64,000 nucleotides of DNA from Lachnospiraceae bacterium UBA1712 (GCA_002317175.1 DCJA01000001.1:2065-66064), one strand, 5' to 3'. Positions 31,580-40,897 are shown, numbered from the stretch's first letter. A program made the numbers and translations. The notes: generated by a model not told the origin, from the letters alone.

Positions 31580-31608
31580 AGTATATCGAATATTACTCTT
31601 TAATACAA
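31580..31608 (-). promoter_or_regulatory. Promoter of the DUF3048 lipoprotein gene
   Basis: TTGTAT (31603-31608) and TATACT (31580-31585) on the minus strand with a 17-nt spacer, about 40 nt before the ATG. Confidence 0.55.
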
Positions 31609-31635
31609 GGTTAATTTTGCTAGGATTGTATACAT

Positions 31636-31708
31636 AATAAAACGTCAGCTTCGACGTAAATCGTATCTTTCGATACCTGGTAGGGAACCAATTACGTTAA
31701 AACCGACG
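31636..31708 (-). ncRNA. Switch-like structured element in the tyrS-DUF3048 gap
   Basis: In minus-strand RNA a helix acgtaa/ttacgt (31692-31697 with 31654-31659) encloses a small tggt/acca hairpin (31678-31681, 31687-31690) and a GNRA-capped gtatc-gaaa-gatac hairpin (31663-31676). A second hairpin acgtc/gacgt (31642-31646 with 31653-31657), followed by TTTTATT, reuses the 3' strand of the first helix, so the two are mutually exclusive, like a terminator/antiterminator choice. I do not recognise the family and see no confident promoter. It could be a small RNA, a riboswitch-like attenuator or a chance fold. Confidence 0.45.
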
Positions 31709-31864
31709 ATTTATAAAATATTGCAAGATGAATAACTATTGAATCATTGGGCGGAGAAAATTTAATTTCTTCTATTACATAATAAACTTATGTATTCAAT
31801 AAATGAATTAACATAATCTTAAGTTCCCTTAATTTTTGTTAAGATTATGTCAACAATCCAACAA
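31709..31864. other. Rest of the 322-bp gap after tyrS
   Basis: It holds a perfect 12-bp inverted repeat acataatcttaa / ttaagattatgt (31811-31822 and 31839-31850) starting 15 nt after the tyrS stop, and a smaller one acataa/ttatgt (31777-31782 and 31788-31793). No T-run follows the large one on the minus strand, so it is an untypical terminator at best. No reading frame is seen. Confidence 0.5.
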
Positions 31865-33097
31865 TTAAGCCATCTTAATCCTCTTGTAGTTCTTTTTTCC
31901 TCTTCTTACTACGATTCCATCTCCAGCAAGCTGATCAGGTGTATAGCAGGTCTTAACATCAGAAACCTTTTCTTCCTCTACAGTAACACCGCCCTGTTCA
32001 ACAGCACGTCTTGCTTCCGAACGTGATCCACATAAGCCAGACTGGGCAAGTATGCCAAGAATGTCAATTTTGCCATCAAGAAGCATTTCTTCTGTAATTT
32101 CAAATGTTGGCATATCAGTTGTTCCTGCTCCTGAGAATAAAGCTCTGGCACCTTCCTGGGCCTTTATTGCTTCTTCTTCACCATGAACAAGCTTTGTAAG
32201 TTCGTAAGCAAGAATCTCCTTAGCCTTATTAAGCTCTGCACCTTCCCATTTGTCCATAGAATCAATTTCTTCAAGTGGAAGGAATGTAAGCATTCTGATG
32301 CACTTAAGAACGTCAGCATCTGCAACATTTCTCCAGTACTGGTAGAAATCAAATGGAGAAGTCTTCTTTGGATCAAGCCATACAGCTCCACCAACAGTCT
32401 TGCCCATCTTCTTGCCTTCAGAGTTAAGAAGAAGTGTAATTGTCATGGCTTCAGCATCATCCTTACCAAGCTTCTTATGAATAAGATTTCTACCACCAAG
32501 CATATTACTCCACTGGTCATCACCACCAAACTGGAGATTACATCCGTATCTTCTGTATAATTCAAGGAAATCGTAACTCTGCATAATCATGTAATTGAAC
32601 TCAAGGAATGTAAGTCCACCTTCTCTGTCCATACGCTGCTTAAAGCACTCTGCACGAAGCATATTACCAACACTAAAGTATGGTCCTACTTCTCTTAAAA
32701 GTTCTACATAATTAAGATCAAGTAACCAGTCAGCATTATTAACCATCATAGCTTTTCCATCAGAAAAATCGATGAATCTGCTCATCTGCTCCTTGAAGCA
32801 ATCGATGTTGTGCTGAATAGTCTCTTTTGTGAGCATGGCTCTCATATCTGTCTTACCAGATGGATCTCCAATCATTCCAGTACCTCCACCAAGAAGAGCA
32901 ATTGGCTTATTACCAGCCATCTGAAGTCTCTTCATAAGGCAAAGTGCCATAAAATGGCCAACATGAAGGCTATCTGCAGTTGGATCAAATCCTATGTAGA
33001 ATGTAGCCTTACCATTATTGATAAGGTTTCTGATTCCTTCTTCATCTGTCACCTGCGCAAGAAGTCCTCTTGCCTGTAATTCTTCATAAATTCCCAT
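31865..33097 (-). CDS. tyrS: Tyrosyl-tRNA synthetase
   Basis: 410 residues. Class I motifs are GFDPTADSLHVGHFMAL (HIGH-type) and KKMGKTVGG (KMSKS-type). The tyrosine-binding region NYMIMQSYDFLELYRRYGCNLQFGGDDQW is intact. A C-terminal S4 RNA-binding domain (GLCGSRSEARRAVEQGGV) recognises tRNA-Tyr. It lies 22 nt after the VWA gene and has no T-box leader, unlike many Firmicutes tyrS genes, so it is expressed with the upstream operon. Confidence 0.97.
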   Translation of the reverse strand: MGIYEELQARGLLAQVTDEEGIRNLINNGKATFYIGFDPTADSLHVGHFMALCLMKRLQMAGNKPIALLGGGTGMIGDPSGKTDMRAMLTKETIQHNIDCFKEQMSRFIDFSDGKAMMVNNADWLLDLNYVELLREVGPYFSVGNMLRAECFKQRMDREGGLTFLEFNYMIMQSYDFLELYRRYGCNLQFGGDDQWSNMLGGRNLIHKKLGKDDAEAMTITLLLNSEGKKMGKTVGGAVWLDPKKTSPFDFYQYWRNVADADVLKCIRMLTFLPLEEIDSMDKWEGAELNKAKEILAYELTKLVHGEEEAIKAQEGARALFSGAGTTDMPTFEITEEMLLDGKIDILGILAQSGLCGSRSEARRAVEQGGVTVEEEKVSDVKTCYTPDQLAGDGIVVRRGKKNYKRIKMA

Positions 33098-33119
33098 TTA
33101 TTTATCATCCTTTATTAAT

Positions 33120-34322
33120 TTATTTTCCAGTCATTAATGTAACCATAGCCTGGTTAAGTCCATCAACCGTAAGTCTGTACATCGGAAATACATTCTTTAT
33201 AGCTGTTTCGGCTTCTCTCCATGGAGCATGACCAATGGCCATTTTAGGATTCATCCAGACTATTTTTTTATAGTGACGTTTCATAAGCATAAGCCAGTCC
33301 CAACCGCTAATTCCACCGTTTGGTCCTCTGTAATTACCCGAGTCACTATACAATTCCTCCGGAGCCATGGCTGCATCTCCCACAATTATAACTTTATAAT
33401 CACTGTCTAGATTTCTAAACATCCATTCTGTATCTATCCAGTCGCCATTTTCGCATTCCGGAGTATTATAAAGCTTACTATAAATACAATTGTGGAAGTA
33501 ATAGACTTTTACGTCCTTATAATGATTTGATTTATTGATAGACTGAAACAGTTCATTCATAAGACTTGAATATGGAATCATGGTTCCACCACTGTCCATC
33601 AAAAGAAGCAGTTTTACCGCATTCTTTCTCGGCTTCTCCATAACAATATTCAAAATACCTCCATTATTACAGGTCTTATCAATTGTTCCGTCAATATCAA
33701 GTTCGGTTTTTGGAATGTCCAGTTTTGTAGAAAACTGTCTAAGTTTTCTAAGAGCCTGCATAAACTGGCGATTATCAATTATTCTGTCATCTCTGAAATC
33801 TCTGTACTTCTTGGCTCCAATTACAGCAAACGCAGACTGATATCCGCTTTTTCCACCAACTCTGACACCACCTATATTACCGCCTGTGTTACCGAAGCTG
33901 GTTTTACCCATAGTACCGATCCAGTGAGAACCACCGTTATGCTCACTGTCCTGGTCTTTAAGCCTCTGTTTAAATTTCTGCTCAACATCATCCTTATCAA
34001 TCTGTAAATCTTCAGACTGATTAAGCCACTGTCGTTCCGTTTCAGCAATAAACTCATCCATATCAGACTTGTCCAGCCACTTAAGCATCTGAGCTCCTAC
34101 TTCAAGGTCAACATGTTTACCTTTAAAGTTATTCTCAAACACTGTATCAAACTTATCATATTCAGTTTCACTTTTAACGAGAATCATACGGCACAGATAA
34201 TAAAAATCTGTTAGTGAACTATTGGCCAGCCCCTTATCAAGAGCCTCCTGCAATGTAAGAAACTCTGCAAAAGTCACCTTCAGTCCTGCTTCTCGTAAAT
34301 CATAAAAGAATTTAGTGAACAT
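33120..34322 (-). CDS. VWA-domain protein of a MoxR-VWA pair (CoxE-like)
   Basis: 400 residues. An alpha-helical N-terminal half (about 1-190, FTKFFYDLREAGLKVTFAEF) is followed by a glycine-rich segment and a von Willebrand A domain from about residue 230. The metal-site motif reads LLLLMDSGGTM rather than the usual DxSxS, so metal binding may be altered. No membrane helix. Proteins of this kind work with MoxR AAA+ ATPases as chaperone-like modules, often in enzyme maturation. It follows the MoxR gene by 48 nt and precedes tyrS. The client protein is unknown. Confidence 0.82.
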   Translation of the reverse strand: MFTKFFYDLREAGLKVTFAEFLTLQEALDKGLANSSLTDFYYLCRMILVKSETEYDKFDTVFENNFKGKHVDLEVGAQMLKWLDKSDMDEFIAETERQWLNQSEDLQIDKDDVEQKFKQRLKDQDSEHNGGSHWIGTMGKTSFGNTGGNIGGVRVGGKSGYQSAFAVIGAKKYRDFRDDRIIDNRQFMQALRKLRQFSTKLDIPKTELDIDGTIDKTCNNGGILNIVMEKPRKNAVKLLLLMDSGGTMIPYSSLMNELFQSINKSNHYKDVKVYYFHNCIYSKLYNTPECENGDWIDTEWMFRNLDSDYKVIIVGDAAMAPEELYSDSGNYRGPNGGISGWDWLMLMKRHYKKIVWMNPKMAIGHAPWREAETAIKNVFPMYRLTVDGLNQAMVTLMTGK

Positions 34323-34370
34323 CGTCTATATACTCATATGTTATAAATGCCCTCACAGGAGCAATTATAA

Positions 34371-35192
34371 TTAAATCAATTTCTGCTTAACAGTGCTGAG
34401 ATCTTCATCCTTCTTGACAATTACTCCAACAAAAGGGAGTTTCTTTCTGATCTCATCTGCGCTTATACCGCCTAACTGAAGTACATTAATCCAGTCAATC
34501 AACTCTGATGTAGAAGGTTTCTTTCTAACATCTCTCATTGCCCTAATATCATAAAATACTTCAAATGCCTGTTTCAACACATTTTCCTCGACATTAGGAA
34601 GATGTACTCTTACAATTTCTTCCATAAGTTCCTTATCAGGGAAATCGATATAATGGAAAATGCATCGTCTAAGAAATGCATCAGGAAGTTCCTTCTCTGC
34701 ATTACTTGTGATAATAACTATTGGTCTGTGCTTAGCCTTAACAGTACGCTTTGTCTCATGGATATAAAACTCCATCTGATCAAGTTCCCATAGAAGATCA
34801 TTAGGGAATTCAAGGTCAGCCTTATCAATCTCATCAATAAGAAGAATAACCTGTTCATCACTTTCAAATGCTTCGCCAAGCTTACCAAGTTTGATGTACT
34901 TAGCAATATCATCTACACCTTCCTCACCAAACTGACCATCATAAAGTCTCTGAATAGTATCATACATATAGAGACCTTCCTGAGCTTTAGAAGTTGATTT
35001 AATATTCCAGATTACCAGTTTCTTATCCAGCGCCTTTGCAACCGCCTGAGCAAGCATAGTTTTACCAGTTCCTGGCTCACCCTTTATTAAAAGTGGTTTC
35101 TGAAGTGTAATCGCAACATTAACTGCAGCTAAAAGCTGTTCACTTGCAACATATTCACCTGTTCCCTGAAATGAATTATCTATTCCTGCCAT
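34371..35192 (-). CDS. MoxR-family AAA+ ATPase
   Basis: 273 residues. Walker A GEPGTGKTMLAQA near residue 40, Walker B VILLIDEIDKAD, sensor-1-like IITSNAEKELPDAFLRRC with the arginine finger region, and a small C-terminal lid (VRKKPSTSELIDWINVLQ). MoxR ATPases act with VWA proteins, here encoded just downstream, to remodel or load cofactors into target proteins. The ATG follows the gpsA stop with no gap, so translation is coupled. Confidence 0.92.
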   Translation of the reverse strand: MAGIDNSFQGTGEYVASEQLLAAVNVAITLQKPLLIKGEPGTGKTMLAQAVAKALDKKLVIWNIKSTSKAQEGLYMYDTIQRLYDGQFGEEGVDDIAKYIKLGKLGEAFESDEQVILLIDEIDKADLEFPNDLLWELDQMEFYIHETKRTVKAKHRPIVIITSNAEKELPDAFLRRCIFHYIDFPDKELMEEIVRVHLPNVEENVLKQAFEVFYDIRAMRDVRKKPSTSELIDWINVLQLGGISADEIRKKLPFVGVIVKKDEDLSTVKQKLI

Positions 35193-36206
35193 TTAGTCCT
35201 CCCATTCTACACCTGGGTTCTCAATCTTCTTGTCTCTAAGCATAAGGTTACCAAGTGCTTCCCTAGCAGACATATCTTCGAATAATACCTTATTTATCTG
35301 TTCAATAATAGGTAATTTAATATCATATTTTTCAGCTAAGCCCATGGCAGCCTTGGCAGAATATACGCCTTCAACAACCATCTTCACCTCATCCATAGCC
35401 TCAGAATATGTTTTTCCCTGGCCAATAAGGTAACCAGCTTTCCTGTTTCTTGAATGCACACTGGCACAGGTAACGATTAGATCTCCAATTCCTGTTAATC
35501 CACAGAAAGTCTCAAATTTACCTCCCATAGCCATACCAAGTCTGGCAATTTCAGTAATACCTCTTGTAATAAGAGCTGCCTTTGCGTTATCGCCAAAACC
35601 AAGTCCGTCAGCAATACCTGCAGCAAGAGCAACTACATTCTTAAGCGCAGCGCCAAGTTCAATTCCTAAAATATCTGAACTGATATATACTCTGAATACA
35701 TCACTCATAAATGTATTCTGAAGATACTGAGCATCAACCTTCTTCTTTGCACCAACAACAACTAAGGTTGGAAGGCCTCTTCCAACTTCTTCAGCGTGAC
35801 TTGGACCAGATAACACACACACATTTCCCTGTGGTATCTCATCTTCAATAACCTGCGAAAGAGTCATAAGAGTAGCCTCTTCAACACCCTTTGCCACATT
35901 TACAATAAGCTGGTCTTTGGTAACAAACTCTTTCATCTTTGCAGCTGTACTTCTGGTAAAAGGACTAGGTACAGCAAGAACAAGTATTTTCTTCCCTTCA
36001 ATTGCCCCTTTAAGATCTGTAGTGTAATTAATACTTTCATTAAGCTTTACACCAGGTAATTTATCAACATGCTCATGTTTTTCCTTAAGCATATTAATTT
36101 CATCTTCAATAATCGACCATACAGTAACATCGTGTCCATTATTAGCCAACAACTGTGCAAGTGCAATACCCCAGCTTCCTGCACCAATAATTGCTATTTT
36201 CTCCAT
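35193..36206 (-). CDS. gpsA: Glycerol-3-phosphate dehydrogenase [NAD(P)+]
   Basis: 337 residues from the ATG at 36204-36206, 8 nt after GGAGG. A Rossmann motif GAGSWGIALAQLLANNG starts the protein; the catalytic lysine lies in GAALKNVVALAAGIADGLGFG, and substrate-binding residues follow in NAKAALITRG. It reduces dihydroxyacetone phosphate to sn-glycerol-3-phosphate, the substrate of PlsY, whose gene lies just upstream, so the pair supplies lysophosphatidic acid for membrane lipids. Confidence 0.97.
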   Translation of the reverse strand: MEKIAIIGAGSWGIALAQLLANNGHDVTVWSIIEDEINMLKEKHEHVDKLPGVKLNESINYTTDLKGAIEGKKILVLAVPSPFTRSTAAKMKEFVTKDQLIVNVAKGVEEATLMTLSQVIEDEIPQGNVCVLSGPSHAEEVGRGLPTLVVVGAKKKVDAQYLQNTFMSDVFRVYISSDILGIELGAALKNVVALAAGIADGLGFGDNAKAALITRGITEIARLGMAMGGKFETFCGLTGIGDLIVTCASVHSRNRKAGYLIGQGKTYSEAMDEVKMVVEGVYSAKAAMGLAEKYDIKLPIIEQINKVLFEDMSAREALGNLMLRDKKIENPGVEWED

Positions 36207-36259
36207 ATAAAACACCTCCAATGCAGATCTATATAAGCTTTTCAACTAAAGCTTTATAA

Positions 36260-36973
36260 CTAGCCTTCTTTTGCAGCCTCAGCTTCCTTAGCTGCCATCA
36301 AAGCCTTATACTCTTCCTTTTTCTTTTTAGTGAGATATGTTTTGCTCTCCTCACCCTTAGCAAGGCGAACACAATTTTTTCTATGCTGAAAAATCGCTAA
36401 TGCAGCAAGGAAAAATGCGATACAGTTTAATTCAACAAGCTCTGCATTAGAAAGATTATCTCCAAGCATCCCCAGTTTGCCAAATGCTATAGTCTCAATA
36501 ACAAATAATACATATGCCAGCATACTTCCCAGCGAAACATAATGTGTAGTTACAAAAATAATAACAAACAGGGAAAACATTGTTATAAAATAAAGTGGCT
36601 GAAGTGCTATAAGCGCAATAATAAGCCCAAGTGTTGCAGCCATTCCTTTTCCACCCTTAAAGTTAAGATAAAAAGGAAAATTATGACCAAGAATTACACC
36701 AACTGCTGTATACATGATAATAAGCGCAACATAGTCAGGCCATATAATACCAACAGTAAATCTCATTAGCAGAATAGCAACAATTGTCTTTAAAGCATCA
36801 CAGCCCAAAACTGTAAATCCCGCCTTGGTTCCAAATGCTCGCAGTGCATTGGTACTTCCAGCATTACCGCTTCCAACAGTTCTGATATCAACGCCCTTCA
36901 TTTTACCCATAATATAGGCACTCTGAATGAGGCCAAATGCATATCCGACAAGCAAACAAATTAATCTGTACAT
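36260..36973 (-). CDS. plsY: Acyl-phosphate:glycerol-3-phosphate acyltransferase
   Basis: 237 residues from the ATG at 36971-36973, where GAGGA lies 11 nt upstream; the frame is open further upstream inside der. Five or more membrane helices and the three PlsY motifs are visible: GSGNAGSTNALR, GHNFPFYLNFKGGKG and the later cytoplasmic segment near the C-terminus. A lysine/glutamate/alanine-rich C-terminal tail (about 30 residues) is an addition. It acylates glycerol-3-phosphate from acyl-phosphate in the membrane. It lies 4 nt after der and just before gpsA. Confidence 0.94.
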   Translation of the reverse strand: MYRLICLLVGYAFGLIQSAYIMGKMKGVDIRTVGSGNAGSTNALRAFGTKAGFTVLGCDALKTIVAILLMRFTVGIIWPDYVALIIMYTAVGVILGHNFPFYLNFKGGKGMAATLGLIIALIALQPLYFITMFSLFVIIFVTTHYVSLGSMLAYVLFVIETIAFGKLGMLGDNLSNAELVELNCIAFFLAALAIFQHRKNCVRLAKGEESKTYLTKKKKEEYKALMAAKEAEAAKEG

Positions 36974-36977
36974 AGTT

Positions 36978-38315
36978 CTATGATTCCTCTTTACGTTCCT
37001 TAATAATAAACTTAAGTGGTGTTCCTCTAAAACCAAAGGATTCTCTAATCTGATTCTCAATATAACGTGTATATGAAAAATGCATCAGATATTTTTCATT
37101 TACAAATACAACAAAGGTAGGTGGCTTTACACTAACCTGTGTAACATAATAAATCTTAAGTCTTTTGCCTTTATCCGTTGGAGGCTGCTGCATAGCTGTA
37201 GCCTGTGCAACAATTTCATTTAGAACACCAGTCTGAACCCTAAGAGTACTATTTTCAATAACAGCATCAATCGTCTCAAAGAGCTTAGGAACACGCTGTC
37301 CTGTGAGTGCAGATATAAACATAATTTCTGCATAAGGCATAAAACTGAGAGTTGATCTGACCTTCTTTGTAAACTCATTAACAGTATGATTATCTTTTTC
37401 AACCAGATCCCATTTATTAACTGCAATAATGAAACCTTTTCCTCTTTCATGAGCTATTCCAGCAATCTTTGCATCCTGCTCAGTCACGCCTTCATCAGCA
37501 TCAATAAGAAGCACAACCACATCAGCTCTCTCAACTGCTGATACAGTACGTACAATCATGTATTTCTCAAGATCTTCTTTAATATTTTTCTTTCGTCTTA
37601 AACCTGCAGTATCTATGAAAATATATTCTTTTCCATTTGCCTTTACAGGTGTATCAATAGCATCTCTTGTAGTTCCTGCTATATCACTTACAATTAGTCT
37701 CTGCTCACCGATAATCTTATTAATAAGTGATGACTTGCCAACGTTTGGCTTACCTATAATAGCAACTCTTGGTCTGTCATCCTCTTCTATTTCAGTCATG
37801 GTCTTATCAAAATGCTTTGCAACCTCATCAAGCATATCACCTATACCAAGTCTGTTAGCAGCAGAAACAGGTATAGGATCGCCTATACCTAAATTATAAA
37901 ATTCGTATGTATCATTCAGGAACTTATCGAAGCTGTCTACCTTGTTAACAACCAGAACAACAGGCTTACGTGAACGTCTAAGCATATCTGCAACTTTCAT
38001 GTCATCATCCACAAGTCCCTGCTTAACATCTACCATAAAAATAATAACATCAGCTGTATCCATTGCTATCTGAGCCTGTTCTCTCATCTGACTCAATATA
38101 ACATCGTCGCTTTCTGGCTCAATACCACCAGTATCAATAAGTGTAAAAGCCATATCCAGCCATGTAATATCAGCATATATTCTGTCACGTGTAATACCCG
38201 GAGTATCCTGAACTATCGCTATTCGCTCTCCAGCAAGAGCATTAAACAGTGTTGACTTTCCAACATTTGGACGGCCAACTACAGCCACTATGGGTTTTCT
38301 TTTTTTAGTACTCAT
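36978..38315 (-). CDS. der: Ribosome assembly GTPase Der (EngA)
   Basis: 445 residues with two tandem GTPase domains: first P-loop GRPNVGKS near residue 13, second GKPNVGKS near residue 187, each with DxxG (DTGG, DTAG) and NKxD (NKVD, NKWD) motifs. A C-terminal KH-like domain follows (RLKIYYVTQVSVKPPTFVVFVN, FGFRGTPLKFI). It is needed for 50S subunit maturation. Its place in a DUF512-der-plsY-gpsA order is common in Clostridia. Confidence 0.97.
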   Translation of the reverse strand: MSTKKRKPIVAVVGRPNVGKSTLFNALAGERIAIVQDTPGITRDRIYADITWLDMAFTLIDTGGIEPESDDVILSQMREQAQIAMDTADVIIFMVDVKQGLVDDDMKVADMLRRSRKPVVLVVNKVDSFDKFLNDTYEFYNLGIGDPIPVSAANRLGIGDMLDEVAKHFDKTMTEIEEDDRPRVAIIGKPNVGKSSLINKIIGEQRLIVSDIAGTTRDAIDTPVKANGKEYIFIDTAGLRRKKNIKEDLEKYMIVRTVSAVERADVVVLLIDADEGVTEQDAKIAGIAHERGKGFIIAVNKWDLVEKDNHTVNEFTKKVRSTLSFMPYAEIMFISALTGQRVPKLFETIDAVIENSTLRVQTGVLNEIVAQATAMQQPPTDKGKRLKIYYVTQVSVKPPTFVVFVNEKYLMHFSYTRYIENQIRESFGFRGTPLKFIIKERKEES

Positions 38316-38327
38316 ATATATTATCCT

Positions 38328-39656
38328 TTAAATAACTGAATCATTATTCAGTATACAATCTACAAAATCGTATCCACTCGATTGTACAATACTAACTTTA
38401 ACTTGTAAAATTCTCTTAAATTCATCTATTGTCATATCATCGAGGAATATTGGTTCATCTGCTTTAAGAATTGTCTCAGGCAATAGTAATCTGTCACCTA
38501 TATCTATATCTTTTAGAGCAGCCACTATATCCTGTCCTGTCAAAAGTCCAGTAACAGTAATACTTTCGCCAAAGAAATGATTGGTAACAGCTATGACCTG
38601 AATCTCCTTATCGGGATGATCATTAGCAAGTTTATCTGCCATCATCTTTATATAAGGATAAGGCAGCCTTCCTGTAGCAATAGTAACTTTCTCTTTATCA
38701 ACCTTTACATGCTCATATCGAAGTCTTTCTTCTTCAAACTCATCCAGCATGGAGCGTATCATACCTACACCATTTCCGAGTTGCAGATATCCATCATATC
38801 GCTCTTCCTCAGGCATCTCACGTCCAGCCTTTATATACCATTCATCAGAAGCATGTACAAAATGCGTTTTGAATTCAGCGTAAGCCTTTCGTTGCCATCT
38901 TTCAACCTGATCTATAAGATACTCAGCATCTTCTTTAGTCCATTCCTTCATCGGGAACAAACCATCTCTGAATTTAGTAACACCTACAGGCACAATAGAC
39001 AAACTCTGAAGATAAGGTAAATATCCATATAAATCGGAAATTGTTCTTTCAAGTTCATCTCTGTCATTTACGTCCTTGCAAAGAACAACCTGACCATTCA
39101 TTATAAGCCCTGCTTCATAGAATTTGTCAGCTTTTTTCAGAGACTCACCTGCAAATCTGTTATTGAGCATCATACATCTCAATTCAGGATTAGTTGTATG
39201 AAACGATATATTAATCGGTGATAAATTATATTTTATTATTCTGTTTATGTCCTTTTCAGACATATTGGTCAGCGTAATATAATTTCCCTGTAAAAATGAC
39301 AATCTCGCATCATCATCCTTGAAATAGAGAGTTTCACGCATTCCTTTAGGCATCTGATCAATAAAGCAGAAAATACACTTATTAGAACAGCTATGGTAGT
39401 CATCCATCAAGCCATTCTCAAACTTCACACCAAGGTCTTCGTCCTCATCCTTATCAATCTCTAGAACCCACTCTTCTCCAGATGGCTTTCTGATTCCAAC
39501 CTCGATATAACTGTTTTCACACAAGAACTGATAATCAAAAATATCCTCAATTTCCTCATCATTGATGGATACTATCTCATCGCCTGCTTCAATTTCCATT
39601 TCCTCGGCTATACTGTCTGGTATAACCTCAGCCACAATATGCCTGTTCTTTTTCAT
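38328..39656 (-). CDS. DUF512 protein: PDZ plus radical SAM-like
   Basis: 442 residues. An N-terminal PDZ-like domain (about 1-70, VAEVIPDSIAEEMEIEAGDEI) is followed by a radical SAM-type cysteine motif CSNKCIFCFIDQMPKGMR near residue 92, with the barrel segment NISFHTTNPELRCMML, and the DUF512 C-terminal domain from about residue 210. The family is found almost always next to der in Clostridia, but its substrate is not known. It is placed here 7 nt after prs and 12 nt before der. Confidence 0.9.
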   Translation of the reverse strand: MKKNRHIVAEVIPDSIAEEMEIEAGDEIVSINDEEIEDIFDYQFLCENSYIEVGIRKPSGEEWVLEIDKDEDEDLGVKFENGLMDDYHSCSNKCIFCFIDQMPKGMRETLYFKDDDARLSFLQGNYITLTNMSEKDINRIIKYNLSPINISFHTTNPELRCMMLNNRFAGESLKKADKFYEAGLIMNGQVVLCKDVNDRDELERTISDLYGYLPYLQSLSIVPVGVTKFRDGLFPMKEWTKEDAEYLIDQVERWQRKAYAEFKTHFVHASDEWYIKAGREMPEEERYDGYLQLGNGVGMIRSMLDEFEEERLRYEHVKVDKEKVTIATGRLPYPYIKMMADKLANDHPDKEIQVIAVTNHFFGESITVTGLLTGQDIVAALKDIDIGDRLLLPETILKADEPIFLDDMTIDEFKRILQVKVSIVQSSGYDFVDCILNNDSVI

Positions 39657-39662
39657 TAATAA

Positions 39663-40868
39663 TTATTTCTTTCCATCACTGTCAAAATCAAAATTCTGAC
39701 GTTTATTATACTTATTAATAACCTCATGAATCTTATCAGCAGGAGTATGAACATTGCTCATACTTACATCATGATTCATAAAATCAATTATATCAGCAAG
39801 GAATTTGCTCATGTCAGCCTCTACATAATAAGGTCTGCTCTTAAGTTCCTCAGGCAGATAATTAAGATTGGTAGTAACAACTTTATCGAAATAGCATTTC
39901 TCATAAGCTTCATCAAAAGCTTTGAGTCCATTAGTAAATAAGCCAAAAGTACAGCAGATAAATACTCTCTTGGCATTCATCTCTTTAAGCTGTCTGGCTG
40001 TATCAATCATGCTTTCTCCAGAGCTGATCATATCATCCATAATGATAACATCCTTGCCATCGATATTATCACCTAAGAATTCATGAGCAACAATAGGGTT
40101 TTTGCCATTTACAATCTTTGTGTAATCTCTTCTTTTATAAAACATACCGGTATTAACACCAAGTACATTGGCGAAATATACACTACGATCAAGAGCGCCT
40201 TCATCAGGACTTATTACTACTAAATGATCCTTATCGATAATCAAATCCTGTTCAGCATTAAGAAGTGCCTTAATGAACTGATATGGTGGAGTATAGTTAT
40301 CAAATCCACATAAAGGAATCGAATTGGCTACTCTTGGATCATGAGCATCAAAAGTAATGAAGTTATCAATCCCCATCTTATATAATTCAGCAAGCATAAA
40401 TGCACAATCAAGAGATTCCCGGCTTGATCTCTTATGCTGACGTCCCTCATAGAGAAATGGCATAATTACATTAATTCGTCTTGCTCTTCCAGCAATCGCG
40501 CCAATGATTCTCTTCAGATCCTGATAAAGATCATCTGGTGACATATGGTTAATAAAACCATTCATCTTGTATGTCAGGCTGTTATTACATATATCTATAA
40601 GAATAAATACATCCTTGCCTCTAATAGATTCATTGATTACAGCTTTGCCTTCTCCAGTTCCAAATCTTGCACATCTTACATCAGCAAGGTAGGAATCCTT
40701 ATAATAATCTTCAATAACAGGGTTATTAACAAACTGTTCTCTCTTATTCTTTCTTTTATTAGACAAAAGTCTGTCGATATCTTTACCAAGCGACTTTGCA
40801 GAATCATGAACAATCAAAGTAAGTGGTGCTACCGGAATAGAATTGTCTATAATTTTAATATTTGACAT
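39663..40868 (-). CDS. prs: Ribose-phosphate pyrophosphokinase, long divergent form
   Basis: 401 residues from the ATG at 40866-40868, after GGAGG. The PRPP-binding loop reads VIIMDDMISSGESM, and a phosphate/ribose-contact region reads VVISPDEGALDRSVYFANVLG. The flexible-loop region (IMPFLYEGRQHKRS) and FDAHDPRVANSIP are recognisable Prs elements. It is about 85 residues longer than classical Prs (about 315), with an N-terminal and an internal insertion. It makes PRPP for nucleotide, histidine and tryptophan synthesis. It is transcribed from its own promoter and starts the prs-DUF512-der-plsY-gpsA-MoxR-VWA-tyrS run. Confidence 0.88.
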   Translation of the reverse strand: MSNIKIIDNSIPVAPLTLIVHDSAKSLGKDIDRLLSNKRKNKREQFVNNPVIEDYYKDSYLADVRCARFGTGEGKAVINESIRGKDVFILIDICNNSLTYKMNGFINHMSPDDLYQDLKRIIGAIAGRARRINVIMPFLYEGRQHKRSSRESLDCAFMLAELYKMGIDNFITFDAHDPRVANSIPLCGFDNYTPPYQFIKALLNAEQDLIIDKDHLVVISPDEGALDRSVYFANVLGVNTGMFYKRRDYTKIVNGKNPIVAHEFLGDNIDGKDVIIMDDMISSGESMIDTARQLKEMNAKRVFICCTFGLFTNGLKAFDEAYEKCYFDKVVTTNLNYLPEELKSRPYYVEADMSKFLADIIDFMNHDVSMSNVHTPADKIHEVINKYNKRQNFDFDSDGKK

Positions 40869-40897
40869 AGTATCCTCCATCTCTCAATTCCATAGGA

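Noticed and set aside
33098..33119. T-box leader for tyrS
   Set aside because: Only 22 nt separate tyrS from the preceding gene, so there is no room for a leader.
36974..37060. Longer PlsY start inside der
   Set aside because: The extension is not hydrophobic, has no ribosome site and overlaps der; the ATG at 36973 begins directly with the first membrane helix.
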